Shown here: piece after piece, positions 1 to 7,664 of the stretch
How positions within the stretch are numbered: position 1 is the stretch's first letter
How the letters are laid out: each line of letters starts with the position of its first letter
Assembly: GCA_031291295.1 (NCBI GenBank)
Contig: JARLJI010000102.1
Coordinates: 1-64,000, forward strand
Source: Rhodoferax sp.
GTDB lineage: Bacteria > Pseudomonadota > Gammaproteobacteria > Burkholderiales > Burkholderiaceae_C
Length of the DNA stretch: 64,000 nt
Direction: 5' to 3'
Made by a program: the position numbers and the translations under genes
Notes under the pieces: generated by a model
The model's database searches: none
What the model saw: the letters and a program-made list of their open reading frames with translations, nothing else
What the model was told of the DNA's origin: nothing

Positions 1-140
1 ACCACCACCGACTGCTGGAGCCCATCGGATACATTCCCCCTGCCGAAGCTGAAGACAACTACTATCGGCAATTAACCAGTCAGGCCGTCATGTCGGTCTG
101 ACTTAACCCAACGGGCCTCCTCGATAGCCGGGGCGATTCA
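1..140 (+). mobile_element. 3' end of an IS3-family insertion sequence
   Basis: Only the right end of the element is in the window. It consists of the last codons of an OrfB-type transposase followed by about 39 bp of non-coding DNA. Position 140 closes a stretch ending in GGGGCGATTCA; read from the other strand it begins TGAATCGCCCC, which resembles IS3-family termini as I remember them, and IS3 ends typically finish in CA. The exact end is inferred because the left end and target duplication are not visible. Confidence 0.6.
3..101 (+). CDS. IS3-family transposase OrfB, C-terminal fragment (cut by window start)
   Basis: The reading frame entering the window gives HHRLLEPIGYIPPAEAEDNY and ends at TGA 99-101. 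The pattern of H-x-R-L-x-x-x-x-G-Y-x-P-P followed by a Y-Y tail is the usual end of IS3-family OrfB, the DDE integrase subunit. Only about 32 residues are visible, so whether the element is intact outside the window cannot be judged. It marks the edge of an accessory region. Confidence 0.7.
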   Translation, partial: HHRLLEPIGYIPPAEAEDNYYRQLTSQAVMSV

Positions 141-220
141 GTCCGCTGTGGCATGCTGAGCAACGTGCATCTCAGCCAGTCCGGGCTGTGGACTTACACT
201 ATGAATTGGGACGCGACCAG

Positions 221-961
221 TCAACGGCCCAGGTTGAACGAACACTTGAAATCGTCAGCGCGATGCACGGCACGCCGCCAACCGCCTGGATGCCCATCAC
301 TGGTAAACATGGTTGTCACAGTGACAAGGACGGGGGCGCCCACTTTGACCTCAAGTGCTTGAGCCTCCTCTCGGCTGGCGCCAGAAGCCCAGATGTGCTG
401 CTCTCCACGCTTGAATATCACGCCAAGCGACCTCTCGATCAACACCATCACTGTGCCCATACGCTCAAGCTCTTCTATATCTGGAAGAAAGTCTGGTGGC
501 GTACAAAGATAGGTACGTGCCAAGACCAGGGGGGCGCCCTTGACGGATATGATTCGCTCGACGTAGAGCAGCTTCTCAGGCGACTCAAGAGCAAGCGCCT
601 CCCTAACTTCCTTGGGTGCGTCAACCCGCGCAAGGCCTGTGATACGCGAGGTTGGCTTCAATCCTTGCTCTGCCAGGTAGCGGGTCAGACCACCGAGCTC
701 CAAGGCAGAAGGCAGGCGCACATTCACGCCGCGAACAGGAAAGGTTCCCTTGGCTCTTTGGCGAACGACGTAACCTTCATCGACCAGTTCTTTGAGTGCC
801 TGGCGAATGGGTGCGCGGCTGACGTGAAAGCGCTTGATCAAGCTGACTTCAGTGAGAGTTGGCGCGGTCGCGCGACCAGCACCTTGCAATTCTCCGATCA
901 AGATTTGCTTGATCTGACTGTATAAGGGGACAGTAGAACTTCGGTCGATGGCATCTTGCAT
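221..961 (-). CDS. GntR-family transcriptional regulator, HutC/UTRA type
   Basis: This 246-residue protein has an N-terminal winged helix-turn-helix of GntR type (about residues 10-75, with PLYSQIKQIL, the R-A-P-I-R-Q-A-L recognition helix and an E-G-Y-V-V wing). A UTRA ligand-binding domain follows (about 95-240). HutC-subfamily members are usually repressors released by a small effector. The start at 961 gives the standard N-terminus of the family. It lies 3' of the P450 gene on the same strand with a broken CobW gene between them, so it may control the P450 genes, but that is inferred from position alone. A nested inverted repeat overlaps its start codon and suggests autoregulation. The inducer is unknown. 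Confidence 0.85.
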   Translation of the reverse strand: MQDAIDRSSTVPLYSQIKQILIGELQGAGRATAPTLTEVSLIKRFHVSRAPIRQALKELVDEGYVVRQRAKGTFPVRGVNVRLPSALELGGLTRYLAEQGLKPTSRITGLARVDAPKEVREALALESPEKLLYVERIISVKGAPLVLARTYLCTPPDFLPDIEELERMGTVMVLIERSLGVIFKRGEQHIWASGASREEAQALEVKVGAPVLVTVTTMFTSDGHPGGWRRAVHRADDFKCSFNLGR

Positions 962-1011
962 AGTGAGTATATTAGTCCATTGTTATGCCAATGTGCTATT
1001 TATATTCACTA
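961..1011. promoter_or_regulatory. Nested inverted repeat at the gntR-type gene start, probable operator
   Basis: Two inverted repeats share almost the same centre. The outer arms are TAGTGAGTATA (961-971) and TATATTCACTA (1001-1011), 10 of 11 bases paired. The inner arms are CATTG (978-982) and CAATG (989-993). The segment is much richer in AT than its surroundings and sits directly upstream of the regulator on the minus strand. That position fits an autoregulatory operator or promoter. The link to this regulator is inference. Confidence 0.5.
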
Positions 1012-1446
1012 ACGCAACATCTTTTGTGAAGTTGAAGCCCCTTGAAACCCAGCACTTTGACCCCGGTTACGGACGCTGGCGATGGAACGTCCTGTCGCTG
1101 CGCTTGGGCCTGGCGTTTCAAACCAGCGACTGCGCCAGCATAACCCCGTGGTTTCGATGACGATGCGCTCGGAGTCCAGCAGGCCTTCGTGCTGTTTTGC
1201 GGCCAACATCGACAACGTGCTGCGCAGATCTTCACGAATGGTGCAGCAGATGCATCCGTTGTTCATCTGAATGATCTGTTCCTCGCTATCGGCCACCAGG
1301 ATGTCGTTGTCGATGTTTTCCTCACCGAACTCGTTTTCGATGACGGCAATTTTCTGACCGTGCGCTTCGCTGAGCACGCGCTTGAGCAGCGTGGTTTTTC
1401 CGGAACCAAGAAAGCCGGTGAGGATGGTGACGGAGACGAGTGCTAT
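1009..1446 (-). pseudogene. Truncated CobW/P47K-family (G3E) GTPase fragment
   Basis: The minus strand encodes a Walker A motif (LTGFLGSGKTTLL), an E-N-E-F-G-E segment, the CxCC metal motif (GCICC) and the run up to I-V-I-E-T-T-G. This matches roughly the first 115 residues of CobW-type metal chaperone GTPases, normally 300-400 residues long. At about position 1146 the similarity stops and an unrelated tail runs to a stop at 1009. Where the family normally starts with Met, the codon is ATA (1446-1444), with an AAGG ahead of it at a normal ribosome-binding distance; the first possible start is a GTG at 1377, after the Walker A motif. Loss of the start codon and of most of the protein make it a pseudogene. 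It is tandem with the P450 gene. Confidence 0.75.
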
Positions 1447-1504
1447 GTCGCTTGACCTTAAAGTGAAACGGGCCCAAAGAGGCCCTCAAGCGGGTGAGGC
1501 TCGG

Positions 1505-2686
1505 CTAGACGGGCACGACGTCGAAAACGGGCAACTTGTCGAGCGCCAAGCTCGAGTTGTTGATCTTACGCACGGGGGTGCCGATCTTGAAGCCTTTCAC
1601 GTGCCTGATCAGCGCCTCGAACACGGCGTAGATCTCCAGGCGAGCCAGGCCTTGCCCGGCACAACTGTGCGCGCCGTAGCCGAACGAGAGGTGATCCATT
1701 GGGTTGCGCTGAATCAAGAAATCCTCCGGATTCTCGTAGTGCCGTGGGTCGTGGTTGCCTGCGCCAAACAGGATGGCGACTTGCGCGCCCTTCGGAATCA
1801 CGGTGTCATCGATCTCCACATCCCGGGTGGCGCGGCGGCCCTGCGCAATCATGAGCGCACGGTAGCGCAGCACCTCGTTGAGGGCGGCTGGAATGAGTGA
1901 GGGATCCTGGCGCAGCAACTGATACTGATCTGGGTGCTCGCCGAACAACTGCAATGCGTTTCCGATCGTGGCGATCGTGGTGTCCATGCCGGCGGCAACG
2001 TACTGGTGGATGATGTGACCGCAGCTATCTGCCGGGATCTCTCCACGTTCTGCGGCTGCAAATATGCCATGACCGATACTGCCCTGCTCCAGCTGATCAA
2101 TGGTGAGCTTTGAAGCCCACTGATAGAGCTCGCCGGCAAGCGGAAAGTTCATGCCGGTGCGAGCGTTCATCGGGCCTAGCACATTGAAGGCGGCCGATCC
2201 CCAGTCCAGGATGTGGTTGCGGACATATTCGTCCTTCACACCAATGAGGTCCACCACAACCTGGAGTGGCAGTTCGCGAGCGAGGTCCTGGACCCCATCA
2301 AACGCCCCCTTGGTCACCAGATCGCGCACAATCCTCTCCGCCTTTTGATCGATGGAGTCCTTCATTCCACGCAGCGCACGCGGGGTCAGATTTTCCGATA
2401 GGGCGGCGCGCAGTTTCGTGTGCAGAGGTGGGTCGGTGGCAAGGGTGGTGCCGGTGAGTGCCTGGTTCACGCCATCGTTGAATCCCACCGCATTTTCGGA
2501 TGAAAAGGTGGCCCAATCACCCAGAGCATCGCGAATCGCCTCATAGCGCGTGATCGCCCACACATTCGACCGAGTAAGTTTCACGACCGCGGCCTGATCT
2601 CGCAACTTGGCGTAGGCGGGGTACGGATTGCTCAAGTTTTCGTCCGACCACAGGTCGATGTCTGACGCAGGTACATTGCTGTTCAT
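1505..2686 (-). CDS. Cytochrome P450 (bacterial class I)
   Basis: At 393 residues this is a typical soluble bacterial P450. It has the I-helix oxygen-activation motif A-G-M-D-T-T (about residue 235), the K-helix ExxR motif (E-V-L-R) and the haem-thiolate loop F-G-Y-G-A-H-S-C-A-G (about 345) with the proximal Cys. It would insert one oxygen atom into a small organic substrate using electrons from the divergent ferredoxin and reductase. General resemblance to CYP199-type aromatic O-demethylases is only an impression from the A-T-F-S-S and F-N-x-L-G-P regions, so the substrate is not assigned. A strong ribosome-binding site (GAGGAG) precedes the start at 2686. Confidence 0.92.
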   Translation of the reverse strand: MNSNVPASDIDLWSDENLSNPYPAYAKLRDQAAVVKLTRSNVWAITRYEAIRDALGDWATFSSENAVGFNDGVNQALTGTTLATDPPLHTKLRAALSENLTPRALRGMKDSIDQKAERIVRDLVTKGAFDGVQDLARELPLQVVVDLIGVKDEYVRNHILDWGSAAFNVLGPMNARTGMNFPLAGELYQWASKLTIDQLEQGSIGHGIFAAAERGEIPADSCGHIIHQYVAAGMDTTIATIGNALQLFGEHPDQYQLLRQDPSLIPAALNEVLRYRALMIAQGRRATRDVEIDDTVIPKGAQVAILFGAGNHDPRHYENPEDFLIQRNPMDHLSFGYGAHSCAGQGLARLEIYAVFEALIRHVKGFKIGTPVRKINNSSLALDKLPVFDVVPV

Positions 2687-2949
2687 TGGTATCTCCTCTT
2701 TAGGGTTAGTTTGTTACTGATTGAAAACTCAGTAGTTTCTCCACAGACGCTGGATCCAGCGCCTGGCCAACCTGGTACTGCGACCCAAGTAGCATGCGGC
2801 CGGCCGCGGTGAGGGCTGGGCACTTTGATGCCGTATCCATCAGAGGATCCACCTCGATTGATCGGGGTTTCTCTTCCTGATAGACGGTTGCTCGTGTCCT
2901 CAGCACTCAGCGCTCTCATTTCCTTCCCCGTGGGGAGGGAGGCATCCAT
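2683..2949 (-). other. Small open frame upstream of the P450 gene, reading frame uncertain
   Basis: A strong ribosome-binding site (AAAGGAG) precedes ATG 2949, which opens an 88-codon frame starting MDASLPTGKEMRALS. Its stop overlaps the P450 start codon as ATGA, a typical coupling arrangement. The second half of this frame is rich in Ser, Gly, Arg and Pro. Another minus frame, opening at GTG 2906 and ending at 2706 with GQALDPASVEKLLSFQSVTN, looks more like a protein. Either the 88-residue product is real, or a frameshift joins the first part of one frame to the second part of the other. I recognise no family. A role with the P450 is suggested only by position. Confidence 0.35.
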
Positions 2950-3007
2950 AGCATCTCCTTTAGATGTGGCCAAGTTCGTCGTATTGCCGCAAACTGACTT
3001 ACATAGT

Positions 3008-3021
3008 ATTATTATAATAAT
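3008..3021. promoter_or_regulatory. AT-only palindrome between the divergent P450 and ferredoxin genes
   Basis: ATTATTATAATAAT is a perfect 14-bp palindrome in the spacer between the leftward small gene/P450 and the rightward ferredoxin gene. Its position about 100 bp upstream of the ferredoxin start and about 60 bp upstream of ATG 2949 suits an operator or promoter core serving both directions. No experimental link exists. The GntR-type regulator at 221-961 is the obvious candidate partner, although its own promoter carries a different repeat. Confidence 0.4.
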
Positions 3022-3119
3022 GCAACGATTAGCCGATTGGCAAGGGGAAACCCAAAAATAATCACATCCACCGGAGCAGGCAACGTAGCAGACTTTTCTC
3101 AAAACCACAGGAGACGAAC

Positions 3120-3317
3120 ATGCAAATCATTCTGGACCGCCCTCGCTGCGAAGGCCACGGACTCTGCGCCGAGGTGGCTCCCAAGCTCATGCACCTCGAC
3201 GACAAGGGAGAACTCATTCTGGACGTGGAATTTGTGGACGACGCCGATCAGGCTGCGGTGGACGCGGCAAAGGCAGCCGTACGGGTTTGCCCGGTTGCTG
3301 CCCTGAAACTTCGTTAA
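3120..3317 (+). CDS. Small [3Fe-4S]/[4Fe-4S]-type ferredoxin, P450 redox partner
   Basis: This 65-residue protein has C10-x2-H13-x2-C16 near the N-terminus and a C57-P58 pair near the C-terminus. In such ferredoxins the second cluster Cys is replaced, here by His, which usually gives a [3Fe-4S] cluster. Proteins of this kind carry electrons to bacterial P450 enzymes. It stands 19 bp upstream of the ferredoxin reductase gene and diverges from the P450 gene, so the three form a complete electron-transfer set. AGGAGACGAAC precedes the ATG. The acidic sequence (many Asp and Glu) fits a docking protein. Confidence 0.9.
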   Translation: MQIILDRPRCEGHGLCAEVAPKLMHLDDKGELILDVEFVDDADQAAVDAAKAAVRVCPVAALKLR

Positions 3318-3336
3318 TTTTTCTCCGCTTCCTGCT

Positions 3337-4512
3337 ATGGAAAACGTTGTAGTGGTTGGCAATGGAATTGCCGGAACCACGGCGGCAACCGCCCTGCGCG
3401 ACCACAGCTATCGTGGTCGTATCACTATCATTGGTGCCGAGACACATGAGCCTTACAGCCGCCCAGCGCTCTCCAAGTCGGCGCTCGCTGAAGCTGGCGG
3501 GTTCAGTTCACACCTGTTGCCTGTAGCGGACCACGATGCAGACGTGCTGTCGGGCATGGCCGCCATCGGCCTTGATCTGGCCAACCGCCGGCTGAAGCTC
3601 AGCGACGGAAGTACTCGCGACTTCGATGGCCTCATCATTGCAAGTGGAATTCGCCCGCGCAAACTGCGGCCGGACCTTGACCTCGAGCTCACCTTTCGCA
3701 AAGTGGAGGACGCGCAGGAGTTGCGCACACTTTTGCGCTCAAAACCGCGGGTCGCTGTGGTTGGAGCCGGTGTTTTGGGCATGGAGTTGGCAAGCGCTTG
3801 TGCCGCCGCGGGTAGCCGCGTGACCGTGATCTGTCGCAGCAAGCCGATGCGCTCAACCTTGGGCGACTTCCTGGCAGATGTAATAGTGGGAGCAGCCCGT
3901 CGCCAGGGGGTAGAAATAGTCAACCCCCATGCCGTGGACGTTCGAGAGTCGGCGAGCGAATTAGGTGCCCGCGAGGTGGTGCTGGCGGATGGTTCGTCGG
4001 TGCTGGCTGATCTGGTCATCAGTGCCATCGGTGATGTGCCGAATATCGAGTGGCTCAAGAACTCTGGTCTGTTGAACAACGGCGAACTCCGCGTAGACAG
4101 CCGTTGCAGGTTGGCCTCCAATGTGGTGGCTGCGGGGGATGTCGCAGCCATCCCCGGCGAGCACGGACACGCCCGGGTACCGCTCTGGACCAGCGCGATT
4201 GAGCAGGCCAAGGTTGCCGCCCAAGCTTTACTGATTGGCGATGCGGCTCCCGAGTTGGATTACCAGCAGTACTTCTGGACGGACCAATTTGGTCTGGCAC
4301 TCAAGGCCTGCGGCCGGCTGCCAGTGAAGGGCGAACCTGAGTACATTGAGGGCGCGCCGGGAGCGGAGCCAACCCTTATGCGCTGGCAGAACGCCGATGG
4401 ATCCGGAACCGCCGTGGCCATCAACTACCGAATGCCCATACCGAAGCTTCGTGCACTGAGCCGCCAATCTCCTAGGGCCGCACAAGGCAGGGGCGACCTG
4501 AAGCAGCAGTGA
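3337..4512 (+). CDS. NAD(P)H:ferredoxin reductase, FAD-dependent (putidaredoxin reductase-like)
   Basis: The 391-residue flavoprotein has an N-terminal FAD dinucleotide fold (G-N-G-I-A-G-T-T, about residue 8), a second NAD(P)H-binding fold (G-A-G-V-L-G-M-E, about 139) and a late FAD segment containing A-A-G-D-V-A (about 267). Length and order match the pyridine nucleotide-disulphide oxidoreductase class I family used with P450 and Rieske systems. It would move electrons from NAD(P)H to the ferredoxin encoded 19 bp upstream. The last 20 or so residues are rich in Arg and Gln and look less conserved. Downstream DNA contains IS-type remnants. Confidence 0.9.
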   Translation: MENVVVVGNGIAGTTAATALRDHSYRGRITIIGAETHEPYSRPALSKSALAEAGGFSSHLLPVADHDADVLSGMAAIGLDLANRRLKLSDGSTRDFDGLIIASGIRPRKLRPDLDLELTFRKVEDAQELRTLLRSKPRVAVVGAGVLGMELASACAAAGSRVTVICRSKPMRSTLGDFLADVIVGAARRQGVEIVNPHAVDVRESASELGAREVVLADGSSVLADLVISAIGDVPNIEWLKNSGLLNNGELRVDSRCRLASNVVAAGDVAAIPGEHGHARVPLWTSAIEQAKVAAQALLIGDAAPELDYQQYFWTDQFGLALKACGRLPVKGEPEYIEGAPGAEPTLMRWQNADGSGTAVAINYRMPIPKLRALSRQSPRAAQGRGDLKQQ

Positions 4513-5306
4513 ACCGTTACGGATTTCCCAGTCAGGTGGTCTGTTCGCCGACACGCGCGATACTGCTCTCTGGTGCAGACCACCGACGGGCACACCTTGG
4601 CTCGATGTCGGAAATGCTTACCCCAGAGCTGCGCAAGCAGCCTGCGAGGTTGCCCTTGAACTTGTTGGAAATTCCGATAAGGAATCGAGCGTTGGCGCCA
4701 ACGCAATCTTGCCCCCCAGGTGCTGACGCTGGGCTGACCCAATGCGAATCTCTGCAATCCGGCCTGCAGCAACGGTTTGCGAAGCATGTGTCTGGGTCAA
4801 CGAAATCCCGGCAGGTGGGTCAAGATTGCGTTGGTGGGTATTCCGGTCGACCGTGAACGGAGATTCTGGCCGATCGTGAACGATTTGGAGTAGTGACCGG
4901 AGTCACTGTTTACTATGCTGGAATGCTTGTTCACGAGACCGGAATCAGGGTCTGCAGCGTGTGATGTTGCGCATATTTCCCTAACCCATGCGGGGTAGCC
5001 TCGACAGCTTTGCTGGAGTGGGCATGCCCGATAAGCCAGCAGGTTGATGCGTTTGATGCCCAGTGTCTTGCGGCCATCGCACGCGGGATAGTTGACGCGG
5101 TGTTGCCCGATTTCATAGTCAGTCTAGGTAATCAAGATGCCACCTCAACAAAATTGGCCACAGCCCCGGATGTTCATGGCTCAGGCGGATCAGGCGATCT
5201 CGTACCTGAAGTGAAACGCTGCGTGGCGTGGCGTGGTTTCACAAATCACGGACTCAGCTTCGGTGCGCGTGTCCGAGTTCATTTGATCGTCAACTACCAT
5301 TGAACA
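4513..5306. other. About 800 bp without a convincing gene, IS-derived remnant
   Basis: No open frame here has convincing protein-like sequence, a ribosome-binding site or a recognisable motif. The short frames that exist are low in complexity or overlap each other. The segment holds an IS21-like cluster of terminal repeats (4840-4945) and then a degraded stretch to about 5280. It separates the P450 block from the FUSC region and looks like the scar of one or more insertion and deletion events. Confidence 0.6.
4840..4945. mobile_element. IS21-like terminal repeats (remnant)
   Basis: A 19-bp motif ATTCCGGTCGACCGTGAAC (4840-4858) is repeated directly at 4863-4881 with 16 of 19 bases kept. It returns inverted at 4929-4945 as GTTCACGAGACCGGAAT, which is the same motif with a 2-bp gap. 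Multiple short direct repeats inside terminal inverted repeats are a hallmark of IS21-family ends. No istA or istB gene is recognisable beside them, so this is read as a remnant with both ends brought close together by deletion. Confidence 0.45.
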
Positions 5307-5480
5307 ATGAAACGATTCTTGTCTGCCCTCCTTTTGTCCTTCTTGGCGCTCGGTTGCATCGGCGCCCAGGCCAGCCCCTGTTCCGCCGAGCAGTTTGCAA
5401 GCGGCCAAATGCTTCGCTTCACGGACTCCGTCCTGGCGCGAGACACCCATATCGTGGTTCGCCCTGCCGTCGCTCGATAA
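5307..5480 (+). CDS. Small putative exported protein (57 residues)
   Basis: The frame starts MKRFLSALLLSFLALG, a clear signal-peptide-like N-terminus with a basic start, hydrophobic core and a possible cleavage after A-Q-A-S. Only about 35 residues would remain after cleavage. It ends 9 bp before the FUSC transporter start, so the two may be one operon. I do not recognise the family. It could be the remains of a longer exported protein truncated by the upstream rearrangement, or a genuine small protein. No strong ribosome-binding site is visible. Confidence 0.4.
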   Translation: MKRFLSALLLSFLALGCIGAQASPCSAEQFASGQMLRFTDSVLARDTHIVVRPAVAR

Positions 5481-5489
5481 GCCAGCCCC

Positions 5490-6560
5490 ATGCCGCCAAA
5501 ACTTGCACAAGGCCTCGCGCGACTTCGGAACTCGGCGCGCAGCTCGGCGCGCACCGTCGCCGCCATGCTGCTCAGCGTCGGTTCGCTGGCGCTCCTCTCG
5601 AAGTTCGTCCCCGTCGACATTGAGCTTTCCATCCTGGCGGTGCTGCTTCCGCTCGTCGTTATTCGCTTGCCACATGACTTTCGAATGTCGGAGCGTGCCA
5701 TCAGCTTTGCCGTGATAGCGCTGATGTCCATCCTGGCGGTGGAGTTGCCGGCCTTGCTCAGCTGGAATGCGGTTGTGGGCATGGGGCTGCTGATCCTGGC
5801 CGCGGCGGCCTCGAAGTGGCTGCGCGGTCGAGGCAGGGCATTTGCGATCGCAGGTGTCGGGGCTGGGCTCGCCGTGCGCCTCGCCTTGATCACGCCACAG
5901 ACCCATGGAAGCACCAACGAGCCCACGCGGGTCGTACTCACGATCGCAGTGGTCGTGCTGGCTTACGGGTGGGTCGGGATTCTGGACTGGCTCATTCCCC
6001 GCAAGACCACCGCACCTCGGGAGAGCTCCTTGCCTGCGAAACCGGCGCTCCACGCCGCCGGGCTAGCAAAAAGAAACGAGAGCCGTCGAAGCGGGACGGT
6101 GCAGATGGCCCTGGCGATGGCCTGCGCATGCGTGCTGGGCCGCGCCCTGTTTGCCGACCACTGGACGTGGTCAGCCCTGTCTGCCTTCCTGGTATTGAAC
6201 GGCACTCTGGTCAGGGCGGAAGTTCTGAACAAGGGTGTGCACCGACTCGTCGGCGCGGCAGCCGGCACCGTTGGCGCATCGATGGTCGCTGGCGTGTTCG
6301 CCGCGAACAGCCCGGCCACGCTTGCCGCACTGCTGGCGATTTTGACGGTTTCGATTGGGCTGCGACCCCTTGGTTACGCCTGGTGGGTCGCCGGTCTGAC
6401 GGCCAGCCTTTCCCTGCTCTATAGCTACCAGGGGCAGGATGCGGCGGCTTTGCTCGGAACACGCCTGATGGCGCTGAGCACGGGTGCCGTTCTCGCCATT
6501 GCCGTGGCCTGGTTTGTGCTGCCGATTCGAGGGAAGCCGCGGTCCGCTGGCATGCGTTGA
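5490..6560 (+). CDS. FUSC-family inner membrane protein (aromatic acid/fusaric acid efflux type)
   Basis: The 356-residue protein has two blocks of hydrophobic segments (about residues 25-165 and 205-345) separated by a hydrophilic linker with a basic patch. This duplicated arrangement is typical of FUSC-like and AaeB-like permeases. The second block contains the W-x-x-L-S-A-F and G-x-x-x-H-R-L-V-G-A-A-A-G-T motifs common in the family. Members export aromatic acids or related toxic compounds, usually with a periplasmic adaptor protein, but none is encoded here. At 356 residues it lacks the large cytoplasmic domain of full AaeB proteins. The substrate is unknown. Confidence 0.75.
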   Translation: MPPKLAQGLARLRNSARSSARTVAAMLLSVGSLALLSKFVPVDIELSILAVLLPLVVIRLPHDFRMSERAISFAVIALMSILAVELPALLSWNAVVGMGLLILAAAASKWLRGRGRAFAIAGVGAGLAVRLALITPQTHGSTNEPTRVVLTIAVVVLAYGWVGILDWLIPRKTTAPRESSLPAKPALHAAGLAKRNESRRSGTVQMALAMACACVLGRALFADHWTWSALSAFLVLNGTLVRAEVLNKGVHRLVGAAAGTVGASMVAGVFAANSPATLAALLAILTVSIGLRPLGYAWWVAGLTASLSLLYSYQGQDAAALLGTRLMALSTGAVLAIAVAWFVLPIRGKPRSAGMR

Positions 6561-6646
6561 CAGGTTCCGGCGTTCGGGAGCAACATGACACAAGGCTGGC
6601 GAAGAACAGTCTTTTCAGGTCGGGCTTTCACCATGGGGGAACCATC

Positions 6647-6853
6647 ATGTCCGCACACACTTACAAGATTCTCGAACTGGTCGGCACCTCAACCGAGGGT
6701 AGCGATCACGCGATACGCGATGCGATTGCCAAGGCAGCGCTCACGGTCAAGCACATGGATTGGTATGAAGTGCTCGAGTCGCGAGGCCATATCGTGGACG
6801 GGAAGGTTTCACACTACCAGGTCACGATCAAGGTAGGCTTCCGGCTGGAGTAG
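6647..6853 (+). CDS. Dodecin (flavin-binding/sequestering protein)
   Basis: The 68-residue product fits the dodecin family throughout: Y-K-I-L-E-L-V-G-T-S-T-E at the N-terminus, D-W-Y-E-V in the middle (the Trp stacks on flavin in characterised dodecins), the R-G-H-I segment and the closing Y-Q-V-T-I-K-V-G-F-R-L-E. Dodecins form hollow 12-mers that bind riboflavin, FMN or related flavins and buffer them. The start at 6647 follows GGGGGA and gives the normal family length. It is followed by a SYLF-domain gene, which suggests a stress or storage context. Confidence 0.92.
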   Translation: MSAHTYKILELVGTSTEGSDHAIRDAIAKAALTVKHMDWYEVLESRGHIVDGKVSHYQVTIKVGFRLE

Positions 6854-6980
6854 CGCTGCCGGTGCCAGGCCATTTGAAGTCGCCTTCCATCAATCCAGCC
6901 ACAGGAGAACCAGGATGATTCAACTGCAGACTTTCTCGAGTTCACCCGTCAAGATGTCAAAACCACAAAAGGATAGGAAC

Positions 6981-7550
6981 ATGAATACCATGCGTCGCAC
7001 TTTGTACAAGTTTCTTCTCGTGGCTGCCGCCGCCCTCTCACTGGGTGCCATCAGCGTCCAGGCGAATGCCGCCACCGCGGAGGATCTGAACGCAGACGCC
7101 GCCCGGGCCCTGCAAACCTTGTACAAGACCAATCCTGCCGCCGAAGCCATTTCCAAAAAGGCCAGGGCGATCCTGGTTTTCCCCAAAATCCTGAAGGCCG
7201 GGCTGGTCTTCGGTGGGAGCTATGGTGAAGGCGTTCTCATGAAGAATTCGCAAGTCGCCGGCTACTACAACTCGGTTTCCGCGTCCTGGGGCTGGCAGGC
7301 CGGCGCCGAGTCGTACGGTTACGTCGTATTCCTCATGAACAACAAGGCCGTGAACTATCTGGACAAGTCCAAGGGATGGGAAATCGGTGTCGGGCCCTCC
7401 GTGGTCGTCGTCGATGAAGGAGTTGCCAAGAATCTTTCAACAACAACATTGAAGAACGATGCCTATGCCTTCATTTTTGACCAGCAGGGACTCATGGCAA
7501 CCCTGAGCATCGAAGGCACGAAAATCAGTCGCATCAAGGTCAAGCATTGA
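6981..7550 (+). CDS. SYLF/YSC84-domain protein, exported
   Basis: This 189-residue protein begins with a signal peptide (about residues 1-31, ending A-N-A-A). The rest is a SYLF domain: K-x-A-x-A-I-L-V-F-P-K (about 60), the G-x-S-Y-G-E-G-V-L region, S-x-S-W-G-W-Q-A-G and the closing block with F-D-Q-Q-G-L-M. SYLF proteins bind lipids in eukaryotes, and bacterial forms are exported or envelope-associated with no fixed role. AAAGGAT sits upstream of ATG 6981; an in-frame ATG at 6915 would place 22 extra residues before the signal peptide and is less likely. Confidence 0.85.
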   Translation: MNTMRRTLYKFLLVAAAALSLGAISVQANAATAEDLNADAARALQTLYKTNPAAEAISKKARAILVFPKILKAGLVFGGSYGEGVLMKNSQVAGYYNSVSASWGWQAGAESYGYVVFLMNNKAVNYLDKSKGWEIGVGPSVVVVDEGVAKNLSTTTLKNDAYAFIFDQQGLMATLSIEGTKISRIKVKH

Positions 7551-7664
7551 GGCGGCAGCCACACATGCGGGGCCGCCAGGACTTGCGCAAAAGGTGTTGT
7601 TTCTGCTTCAATAGATTGCGTTTCGGTCACACGTTCCATTGGCTCTTCGCTTTCGGAGGTTGAT

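Noticed and set aside
4509-4856. A 115-codon plus-strand frame after the ferredoxin reductase gene
   Set aside because: It overlaps the reductase stop, has no ribosome-binding site, reads into IS-like termini and has no protein-like pattern.
4931-5116. A 61-codon minus-strand frame in the IS-like remnant
   Set aside because: There is no recognisable transposase motif and no ribosome-binding site. It could be a decayed end of a transposase gene, but the sequence does not decide.
5190-6053. Minus-strand frame opposite the FUSC gene
   Set aside because: The composition is Arg/Gln/His-rich and no motif appears, while the plus-strand frame gives clear membrane segments.
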